64,000 nt of DNA, taken from assembly GCA_030063045.1 (NCBI GenBank), contig JAQSEB010000011.1:868001-932000 (forward strand), in the 5' to 3' direction. Position 1 is the first letter of the stretch; each line of letters opens with the position of its first letter. Both the position numbers and the translations under genes were made by a program. The stretch comes from Pratylenchus scribneri. Taxonomy: Eukaryota > Nematoda > Chromadorea > Rhabditida > Pratylenchidae. The notes below the pieces were generated by a model that saw nothing but the letters and a program-made list of their open reading frames with translations, did no database searches and had not been told where the DNA came from. Positions 26,837 through 36,352 of this stretch are shown piece after piece.

Positions 26837-27045
26837 AGGGAAGATTTGTGCTCCCTTCATTTCAATCAAAAGGCGTACCGTATTCTCTTTTCTCAGGAAG
26901 AAGGGAAGATTTGTGTTCCCTTCATTTCAATCGAAAGACGTACCGTATTCTCCCTTCTTCTCATTAGTTAGCAAAAGAAGAGGAGATTTATGTTTCCCTT
27001 CATTTCTAACAAAGGAATTGTGTTCTCCCTTCTTCTCATTTATAG
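26837..27045. repeat. diverged tandem repeat inside the transposon
   Basis: Three imperfect units of about 65-75 bp, each with a GGGAAGATTTGTG-like start, CCCTTCATTTC and a TATTCTCCCTTCTTCTCA-like end. The open frame that runs through it is a by-product of the repeat. Confidence 0.8.
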
Positions 27046-28433
27046 TTTATTTTGGCTCATAACTCAGCAAGGCATTAACCAATCTTGGCAATTGATAAAC
27101 CATTCGAAAGCCTAAAGTGCCCTCTATAATTTTACTTTAAATATTTTAGTGAAATTCAATTTTGAGAAAGTTGTATGTCTTTGAACAAAATTTACTTTAA
27201 TTTTTGAGGAAAAGCCGTTTATTTTACAAATTTTTGTAAATTTCAAAGAATTAAATATGCCAATTTTTTAAGTTAATTTAGAGCTTTCGAAAGGCATAAA
27301 GCTTCCAAAATAGCTATTTCCTTCTTGAGTTATAAGACAAAAATCATTGTGCTTTAATTTTAACATCCATTAAATTCTATTCATTCTTTTCCCCCTTTGT
27401 TTCAGACGCGTAAAATCATTGGAGCAATGCTTCAACCAATTACACTAATTAAAATTGTTGATTTTGAACAAAAAATATGACAATGTTCAAGAGAAAATAT
27501 AGTAAAAAATGAAATATTTAATTTATAAAAAACATAAATTGTCGAAAAAAATATTAAATGCCAAAAATTTTTTTCTATTATATCATTTTTCGCTAAAATT
27601 TTCCTGGCGGGGCCTTTTTGGTCAATTTTTTAAGCCATTTTTATTGAAGCGGACTTAGTAGATAATTTAGTAATATTGAATGAATTACCTGAATACATGA
27701 TATTTGAATTATTTTATTCGTTTTTTCGATATTTTATGAAAAAATAAATTTTAAAAATTTTTTTGACCATTTTTCAAAAAAACAAGGAACCGGCAGAACC
27801 GGAACCGGAACCGAGGATTTTTCAGGAACCGGAACCGGAACCGCAATCTAGGAACCGAGTGGAACCGGAACCGGAGACCTCGGTCTAGAACCGACTCTCT
27901 CCTACTCTATTCTCCAATTCCCATCAAAATGACCAAAAATGAGCAAAATGATGCGAAATTGATGTAGAGGAATGCACTTTTTTATACAAATAAAAGAATT
28001 GCGAGGAAAAAGCTGAACAAATTAATTGGACAAAAATTGGCAAAAATATTGAGAATAATTCACAATTATGATTTGATCGATGGATGAATTTAATAGTTTA
28101 TTCCCTTTTAGCAAATTTAATTTAAAAATATGCAAATTTGCGAGTGCAAAAAGCTGCCAAACTAATTGTGCAGAAATTGAAAATAATTGAATTTATTTAT
28201 CCACTCCCAATTTTCATTTTCCCTTTTAATTTTCTTTCCGAATTTTATTATCCCTTCCGAATTTATCATTTCCAATAATAAATTTACAAAATCCCTTTTT
28301 TGGCATCCAATTTCCCTCAATTCATATTTCCCTTTTTTTCAGCCCACAACTTATTTCCCTCCTTTGGGATTGGCCCAATTTCCACACCAATTTTTTCATT
28401 TTTTCTGCGGGTGGTCTTTCCATTATAATAAAA

Positions 28434-31400
28434 ATGCCTCCGGCATTCAAATTGCTTGAGGACGAATTGATGGCCAATAATTCGTCAATTGTTGAATTGA
28501 GCAATGAAACGGTGAAAAGGGCGACGGCTGAACATCATTTCGTTTCCTCAACGGCAATTCGTTTGGCCGAGGATTTGGACACCCCAAATTGCACATACAG
28601 ATATGGTCGGTTTTGGTGGCATTTTTGGCTTTATTCAATGCCAATTTTTGTGCAGATTTGAACGATGATTTAATTCGGCTAATTTCCCTTTGGCTTGATG
28701 GCCCAATCACCATCGTTGCCGCATTATTGGCCTTTGTCGGCTGCCATTTTGCCGTACGCTTTTTGGCACGCGCCGGCCTAAATCGTGATTTGACCGCTGG
28801 TTTGTCTCCATTCATTCAAATCCAACTCAATCCCCCACCAATTCAGCCCTTTATACTCTTTGTGTTTGCGATTCATTCCTCATTTCGATGGTGGTCATTT
28901 ATCATTCATTGGAGGCTTGTTCCATCCTTTTACTCGGCAAAAACCTAATGTGGGATGAACAAAGCAGTGTTCTCATTTTCCATGGCATTGTCAGTGCTGC
29001 AACCACTGCATCCACCCTTCTCGTTGTTTTTATCACATTCCAACGTTTTCTTGTTGTTTGGTTCCCATTGCGTTATGCCCGAATTCGGGAGCCAAAAAGA
29101 AATGTGAGTTATAGTCCTTATTCCCGGGATTAATGTTGTTCGGGGCGATAGTTTGCCAAACTTTCGCCCCGGGCCTTCTCCAGGAGCTTAAACCCCCGGT
29201 GGCCCTAGATTAGGGGATGAAGATTAGTTGAACTGATTTTAGTGAATATATTTATCTGTTGTGTGCATAAATGGAATGGCGAAAAGAAAATTGAACATTT
29301 TGTGGAGAGAGAGTGGGTTTAAAAAGACAGATTGGGGGCAATATTTGATTGATATGTCGACGGCTGACAGGGTAGGCAAGAAGTTGGGGTACAGTAGGAT
29401 GAATAGAAAAGGCACTTAGGCAATATTGTCTACAGAATTAATCGGCCAATCAAATGAATTCAAATCACATGCAATTTTTCAGGACAATATGAGAAAATCT
29501 TCCTCATCGCTGGGCGGCGATCCGGACACCGAAATCAGTGGAAGCATATTTCGCAGTGGTGGCCTTGTTAGGACCCTTTCAAAGAGATTATTGAGCAGCC
29601 ATAAAAAGCCGAATATGCGCAAATTGTTTCGGCCATTCCTTTTCCCAAGTATGCCTACTTTCATAATTCCTCCCAATAAATTATTCCCCCTTTTTAGTGT
29701 GTGTCCTCATTTTCGCATTTATGCTCAATTTTTCGGTATTCTTCGAATTTGAATTGGTTCCATGTTTTGCATTCGCCCATAACACATTTTCAATGCAACT
29801 TTTCCCAACCCAATTGAGGCAATCCCAAAATGTAATCTTCAATAAATTCAATTCTAATCTAATTCAAATTTATTTATTTAGTATAATTTAATCCGCACTG
29901 CAATTGCAATGAGTTCCCAAACAATTGGTCCAATTCTTTGCATAACCCTTTTGACCATTGTCACCGAATACAAAGTCCATTCTGCGTTGAAGGCTCGCCG
30001 AATGCTTTTCGAGGCCCAAAATCGTCGTCGTTCCCTCGTGGCTTTGGAGGAATTGAAGGAGAAAGTTTCTCGAACTGTTTCCATTTTTATTGCCATCAAA
30101 TTCCTCATCCTCAGGTGCCATCAATCCATTTTTTAAAAATAATTATTTCCTCATTTCTCAGATCTTTGCCAATTTTTTTCGACATTTATGAGACATTTTA
30201 TGGCATTGATTCATTTGGAATTATTCTCAGCATTTTGGTGCGCCTTTCCGATTTTGGCGTTGTCCTCAATTCGGCCACAAATTCGCTTGCATATTTTGGA
30301 AAAACCGAATTCTTCACAAATCGGCTCAAAAGCAAATTGTTGAAGGAAAAGCAGCACATTATGGTTGCCAAGGTTGTAAGTTAATTTTTTGTTTTTCCCA
30401 ATTCAAACTTTTGCTTATTAAAATTCCTCATAAAATTGATGCTTTTCATTCATTCTTTCTCTTCTTTTAATTATTGGCAATTTTTCCAGATTTATTCCAC
30501 CAAATTTATGAGCACATTTCATTTGGTCAGAATATTTTCCAATTCATTCTTTTTTCCAATTCTTTCTTCCATCTCTTTTTTAACATTTTCATTCTTCATT
30601 CTCAAAATTGCTAATATATTTTTGCCCAAATAAATTAATATTTTTTTCATTTAACCTCCGTTTAAAATTAACCAATTATTTTTTGCTTTTTAAGGCCGCA
30701 TCCGCTTGTTTGGTCACCGGCATTTCGCCCAAATGTTTGCCAAAGCCAATGGTCAAATATAGTCAATCCAGTCGGTCATCAATGCCATTCTCTGAGCTTG
30801 GTGAGGGAATTCTAACATTTTTTTGATATGGCTTTAGTCCTAATTTAGGGCTAAAGTTGTCTGGGGCGATAGCTGGGGCCTAGACTCTCGCCCGGGCCTT
30901 CCCCGGGTGCCCAGTGGTCTAAGGATATTGGGATTAGTTGGGCTGGACTTTAGTAAATATATTTATCTATTTTGCCCAGAAAATGGAAAAAAGAAACTCG
31001 AAAAATGAACATTTTGTGAGGAAATGAGCGATTTTAAAAAGAGGCTTGGGGCAAAATATGATTGATAGGGAGAAATGATTTTTGGGCAAAGTGAGGAATA
31101 TGGTAGCAAAAATAACTGGCATTGACAATGGGGCATTCTCCAATTATTCCATATAAATTAATTTATATTTTTATTTTGCAGCCCGACGTCGAGAACAGCG
31201 CAAAACGGTGACCTATGGTCTAGTGGATTCCTCCTCAATTTCCAACAATTCTTCAAAATGTTCGCCGGCTGATTCCCCATTGCTTCGTTCCAATCATTTC
31301 CTCTCCCTTCGAAATGGAGTCGTCGTCCACACCCACCCAATGGCCAGAAGGATCCAACAACAATCACCTTTGGCCACAAATGAGGCGACCAAAAATGGAG

Positions 31401-31492
31401 CCGAAATTGTGGAGAATGGAGGCCGCCATTTGGGCGGAGAATTCAATTCAGAAACGGCCAGCGAACCACTCAGCGATCCTCCACCAAAATGA
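28434..31492 (+). CDS. rhodopsin-family neuropeptide-type GPCR
   Basis: Nine exons in phase: 28434-28605, 28656-28799, 28847-29103, 29483-29648, 29698-29831, 29882-30114, 30162-30375, 30695-30800, 31182-31492; 578 residues. The N-terminus has N-glycosylation sites (NNSS, SNET, NCT). Seven hydrophobic segments follow: TM1 GPITIVAALLAFVGCHF; TM2 LYTLCVCDSFLISMVV with the conserved Asp; TM3 ending FITFQRF where most family A receptors have DRY; TM4 MCVLIFAFMLNFSVFF; TM5 IGPILCITLLTIVTEY; TM6 after a basic third loop; TM7 NSATNSLAYF. The loop after TM3 (VWFPLRYA) and the TM7 segment fit the FMRFamide/myosuppressin-like receptor group of invertebrates, but the ligand is unknown. The tail of about 140 residues is Ser-rich. 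No Cys sits at the usual start of TM3. It is convergent with the PAN-domain gene, 485 bp apart. Confidence 0.85.
29112..29360 (+). repeat. interspersed ~240-bp repeat, copy 1 (GPCR intron 3)
   Basis: Diverged direct copy of 30833-31068. Both share a hairpin-forming GGGGCGATAG...TCGCCC block, a GGGCCTT(C/CTC)C stretch, TTTAGTGAATATATTTATCT-like sequence, GAACATTTTGTG and GGGCAATATTTGATTGATA. It begins within about 10 bases of the 5' splice site. No coding potential; MITE or SINE origin not decided. Confidence 0.8.
30833..31068 (+). repeat. interspersed ~240-bp repeat, copy 2 (GPCR intron 8)
   Basis: Second copy of the family, same orientation as copy 1 and likewise close to a 5' splice site (about 30 bases after it). 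Local GC is far above the surrounding intron because of the GGGGCGATAGCTGGGGCC...CTCGCCCGGGCC hairpin block. Confidence 0.8.
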
Positions 31493-31977
31493 AATGAACA
31501 AAATTGTGGGAGCAATATATTTTGAATGAACTCATCAAATATATTTCACTCATATTTTATTATTTACTTATGATTATTCCACAAAATGCGATTGATCTCT
31601 CATTTTCCTATTTAATGCCTTTTTATCTGCACAAAATGAACAAATTGAATTTTTGTACAAAAAGAATAAAATTTGGAAAAATGCACACTGACAATTTTAT
31701 GGCATTTATTTTGGGGCCCTTCTTCAAATCATCACAAAATGCATTAACAAAATGGTCAACAATATTTTAATTCAGCAATCCACTGGAGGAGTACAAAATT
31801 CCCTTTTTGAGCCATTCCACCTAAAAATGCCAAAAATTATTTTAATCCAATTCATTGTCCCCAACCTCATCCCATATGGACATCTTTTCATGCCCCTGGC
31901 ATCCCTCACTGCCAGACAATCACTGAATTCATTTTTGGCGGTTTGCTCCATTTCTGGCCTCCAAATTCGTTGAATTT

Positions 31978-34900
31978 TCAATGATGGCACTTTAAATTAG
32001 GAATATCTCCATTTAATCTAATAATAATTCTGCTACTTCGTTTGCATGGAATCGATTCTTTTGGGCATTTTCGGACATCTTTTGCCTCTTTGCATTTCAA
32101 ATATCGATGCCTCATTTCATTGTTTGCATTTTCACTTGAATTCAGGCATTTTGACCATTGGGTCCATGTGGCATTTGGCCTCTCCCATCCTTCCCCCATT
32201 TTTCCATCCATTGGCGAATCCTTTTTCAATACAGTAATCCCATCATTCAATTCCCCCCTTTTCCCTACCCTGAATCTCCTCTGTTCATCTACATTCCTTT
32301 TGCCCAATGTTGGCACTGCCAATGGCACTTTTTGTGATCCATCAATGTCCAAATAGAGCATATTCACCACTGATTGGTCCTCCGGCACAAAAACATCCTT
32401 TTGTGTGTGCCGACTTTCCGAATTCATCAGACAATTCTGAATATTCATTCAAAAATGATCAAATCAATCAATTATTTTGACTTGGTCCTGATCAGCCGGA
32501 TAATACATCAATGATTTGCAAACAAAGCCAAAGTCATTTTCTGCCAACAAACAGGATTTGAGGCATTCGGCCAATGAGCCAGCATTTGTCACCTCTTGGA
32601 CATGGCTTAAGGGGAATATTGATTAAATGAATAGAACTAAATGGAAATAATTTACCCAACAAGAATAAAGCCGGGAATTGCCTGGAATATGTGCCGATTT
32701 TCACCTGAATATAAATCGAAATAAATCGGGTAAAAATTGGCAAAAACTTTTGGCAATATTCGAATCCAAACAAATTTTTTCCAAATATTCGGATGAATGA
32801 TTTTTTGGCACAACAACCAAAGAATCAGCCAAACTCAAATTCACCGTTGATTGCGACAATTCGCATCCTTTTGTCGATAATTGTGCAGAATTACTGCATA
32901 TTTTTACGGAAATGAATCAGAAGAAGATAATCCCAAAAATAAACTGACCAAACAGTTAAATGGCCACTGGGCGAATCGCATGCATTCAAACATTCCCTCC
33001 GGTCCTTCGCCCCTTTGGCCAATTCAATTCGGCCTTTCCTTTTGCCCATTCTCCCCCGAATTTGCACATAATGTGCAATTTGGCCTTCTTTTGGGCAAGA
33101 CCGAATGGATTTTTGCTGTGTAATTTCCGCAGAGAATGGCATCCTTTTCTCGCCCGAATTCCCATTATCCGTAAACAATCTCATCCCCACACGGGCAACT
33201 TTATCCAATGTTTTTCGAAATGGAACACGCACTTCCTTATAAGGCTAAATTCAAAAATGAATTTTATGAAAAATTAAAAAAAAATTGACTTGGTATGTTT
33301 TGGAAGCGAATGCCTTTCGAATATTGGAGGAGGCAGCATCTGCCGAAGATGATGAAAAGGAAGAGGAGATTGATGATGAATCAGCAGAAGATGAAGAAGA
33401 CGATGAAGAGGATGATGATGAAGATGAGGATGAAGATGATAAAGAAGAGGATGATGATGATGATGTGTTGGTGATTGTGATAGTCTCGGATGAAATGGAT
33501 TGGGAAGAAGATGAATTGGCAGAAGTTTTTTGGATTGACGAATCGGAGGAGGCAACATTGAATGAAATTGGTGGAATTGAGGAAGAAAATTGAATGGAAA
33601 ATGAAGTCAATTCAGAGGAAATTGATTGGGGAGGAATGGAAGAAGAATCGAATTGAGAATCAAAAAATGTGGAGGAAGAAGAAGATGAATTGAAGGAAAG
33701 TAAATCCAAATCTGAAGAGGCCATCGATGAATTTTGTTGTTGTTTTTGGTTATTTTCATTTTGTTGTTCTTCTCCAATGGAATTTATCATTGTTGTTGGC
33801 TGTGGGGAAGAATCAGAAATAGAAGAAGGCAAAGGAGAAAGTGAAGGAAAGACACGATTCTGAATTATTTTTAGGGCATAAAAATGGACAAAATAAATAA
33901 ATCACTGGCTCCAGAGTCGATTCAGAATTGATGGTCATTTCATTTGAAGCTGATGATGATTGGCCTCCAATTATGGGTAAAGGTGACGGCGATGATTCAA
34001 AAATGTTGCCTTCCCCAGAGATTGAAGGAATGGGTTTGACTCCGGCCAAATGTTTCGGCGAATTTTCAGCCGACGGAAACAAAATTGACTAAAAATGTTG
34101 GAATAATTAATGAATTCCTCCAATTGTCCATTTTGCCTCATTTTGGCCAACATTCAATTCATCCGCAGGAATAGATGATGAATTTGATGGAAAATCATCA
34201 AATTGATGACTAATATTTTCCTTTTCATTGCCATTGGCACCCAAATCCAGTGGGGGGATTTCTTGAGCCGTCAATTGGGCCAATGCCTTGCAAGGACAAA
34301 GGCATTGTTTGTTGTTCCCATCCAAACCTTCTTCTAAAGGTTCATTTTAATGGAATAAAATGAATTATTTTCTTTGCCTGTTTTGCTTTGAACAGAATTT
34401 GGGGACGGGGCAGGCGTAACTGCAGGCACAATTGAATTTTTATCGTAATTTGCTGAATCCCTTTCCTCTTTTCGGCTAATTCCCAACATTTCCAAATCAG
34501 TTGGGGGCAATGCGGCCATATATCTTCGGGACAAATCGATTCTAATTTTGAAGAGAATTTTACTCAAAATAATCGCGTCCTTCATAATCCAACAAGAAAT
34601 AAGGCGATTCAGTGCCATTCACCGCAAAAAGGTCGCATATTTTCCATCGATGATCGTAGGTCAATGATCGACAAATCCATTCCGTTGAATGATCCTTTTA
34701 AATATTCCATTTATTATTGTGGGTTGCACTTTTACTTGAAATTTAGTGCATAAATCCATGCATTGTTCACAACTCAGCCCGCTGGTCCTGTCGAACATGA
34801 CGGCATTTGCCGCCGCCGATTGTGGATGCATTTGCCATTTTGCCCCATCTTCAAATGTTCCGATGAATTATTATTGGGGGAATATCATTCAATTTTGACC

Positions 34901-35283
34901 AAATCTGCATTTTCCCTCACTCCTTGCATCCCTTCTGACTGGAGGCGGTGCAGGCCTATAGCTGACTGAATTGGTCGCTGATTGGCCATTGTTGTTGTTC
35001 CCCGCATTTATTATTGGCTCATCCGAAGGGAAAAGGGGAACCCTAATTAATTAATCCATTATTTCCTTCAAATTCCAATTTTCAACCACCTTGGAGGGGC
35101 AATTGGGGCCACAGGGGCCTTTCGAATGTTGGAGGCAAGTGCCACCGATTTTGGGTCATTTTCTGATTGATCGGCCCCAAAACCAGAATAGGCGGCATAG
35201 CCTTGGGAATTAATGGATGGAATGAAAATGAAAGAAATAATCAAGGCCAAATTGGAGGCAAATGTGTTTGTCCTAATGAACAT
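31978..35283 (-). CDS. secreted multi-PAN/Apple-domain protein with TSP1-like C-terminus
   Basis: Thirteen exons in phase: 35283-35090, 34961-34900, 34848-34736, 34694-34564, 34541-34378, 34333-34152, 34088-33906, 33859-33290, 33244-32949, 32893-32748, 32704-32656, 32605-32482, 32436-31978; 890 residues. A signal peptide is seen at residues 1-27 (hydrophobic LALIISFIFIPSINS). PAN domain 1 spans about 80-167 (CRFG, SCEQCMDLC, CRSLTYDHRWKICDL, YEGRDYFE). A linker of over 350 residues follows, ending in a poly-Ser stretch. PAN 2 is about 583-680 (RECLNAC, CNSAQLSTKGCELS) and PAN 3 about 680-765 (IPGFILVG, ECLKSCL, CKSLMYY, CLMNSESR). The C-terminus has WTQWSKC and five further Cys, resembling half a thrombospondin type-1 repeat. 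PAN domains bind proteins or glycans in extracellular matrix; a cuticle or apical-matrix role is inference. Intron 34334-34377 is GC-AG; intron 32705-32747 is 43 bp. Confidence 0.85.
33290..33832 (-). repeat. poly-serine low-complexity coding segment
   Basis: In-frame with the PAN-domain protein (eighth exon). Nearly half of about 180 residues are Ser, with an uninterrupted AGC/TCA/TCT/TCC run around 33370-33480. The mixed codon use argues for selection on serine rather than a simple slipped triplet. The antisense strand reads as an acidic open frame, which is a shadow. Confidence 0.9.
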
Positions 35284-36290
35284 CTTTAAAATGGAATGAG
35301 GGGAATTTTTATTTTAATTAATGGATTAAATTAATCCCTTTCTCTCATTCACACTTTTAATCCAAACAATGGGGAAGATGAATAAAATAAATTTGAATTG
35401 AGGAATTTCTCTCGCTAAATTTCCCTTTTTTTGGGTGCCATTAACGGACTCTTGAAGGAGGAGAAAAGCGGAAGGAAATGAGAAAGGGGATGCGAGGATT
35501 GCGCACTTTTCCCTTTTTCGGCTTCCACTTCCATTATTATTGTTCCGGATGGAATGGCAAATAACAAGGAGAAAATTGAAGAAGCAAAAAATGAATGAAT
35601 TTTTTCTACCCAATTTGGGAATTGAGAAAAACGATGACTTCTCTGTTGAGATAATTGATGTTCAAAAATGCCGAATAATAAATTGAGAAAAAAATTAAAT
35701 TTCTGATCATTTCTTGGGGTTAATTTTGTTGACATTAATTCCCTCAAAAATTTGGTAAGTGAAATTGGTGATTGGGGGCACCAGTGCAGATAAGCAAAGC
35801 AAAGCATAAACCTGGATTTGGGGGAAATGGAAGGAAGGAAGGGGATAAGCCGACCCTCTTTTGGTTCATTGCCTTTCAATTTGCCTTGGGGTCCCAAAAA
35901 ACGAGTTCCCGGCGAATGAGCGAGAAATTGGGGTAGAAGGGCAAATATGGAGAATATCCTCCCTTCTTTTCGAGATCCGTTTTCGTCTCCAGAAAAGCAT
36001 TTTGAACAGACCAGTTCAATTCAATCCCCACAATCCAGATTTAGGCAACGGCAAATTGTTTTTTGGTTATAAAAACAAAGCAAAGGGCGAATTATCCATA
36101 AAAGGGATGATTGGGAATTGGATTGACAATGAATGGATAATTGAATTGATGGCTAATTGAGTGAATTTTGAATGATTTTAATCCATTAAAATTAGATGTT
36201 GTTTTATTTTCAAGGCGAAGAATGACATAGACGAATAGAACCTTGGATAGTATTTGGGGAAGGACATTTTTCTAAATGTTTTGGAAGGTA

Positions 36291-36352
36291 AACAGGCGGA
36301 AGAGGAGTAAAACATTTGTAATTTAGTGGGGGGGGGAATGTAAAACATTCGG
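36291..36352. repeat. fragment with motifs of both minisatellites
   Basis: Contains AACAGGCGGAA (the reverse complement of the 29-bp array core at 56.5-57.8 kb) six bases before GTAAAACATTTGTAATTTAG (the longer unit of the 6.3-7.2 kb array), then a run of nine G and another GTAAAACATTC. Confidence 0.7.

Larger units (their letters stand above)
25939..27909. mobile_element. non-autonomous hAT-like DNA transposon
   Basis: A 1971-bp element bounded by perfect 19-bp terminal inverted repeats, TAGAGTAGGAGAGAGTCGG at 25939-25957 and its reverse complement at 27891-27909. It is flanked by identical 8-bp direct repeats TTCTCCAA at 25931-25938 and 27910-27917. An 8-bp target duplication and termini starting TAGAG are characteristic of the hAT superfamily. 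Both subterminal regions carry many copies of the short motif ACCGGA/AACCGG (25970-26085 and 27785-27890), as expected of hAT transposase-binding repeats. The interior has no transposase-like frame; it holds several small tandem duplications. It is therefore probably mobilised in trans. Confidence 0.88.

Noticed and set aside
26799..27062. 87-codon frame inside the transposon, considered as a transposase remnant
   Set aside because: It is made of three tandem copies of the same segment and shows no transposase motif.
32705..32747. Reading straight through this segment as coding in the PAN gene
   Set aside because: Read-through gives the wrong frame for the following PAN domain; treating it as a 43-bp intron restores the frame and the conserved IPGFILVG.
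33285..33593. Acidic plus-strand open frame (Asp/Glu-rich)
   Set aside because: Exact antisense shadow of the poly-Ser coding exon of the PAN-domain gene.
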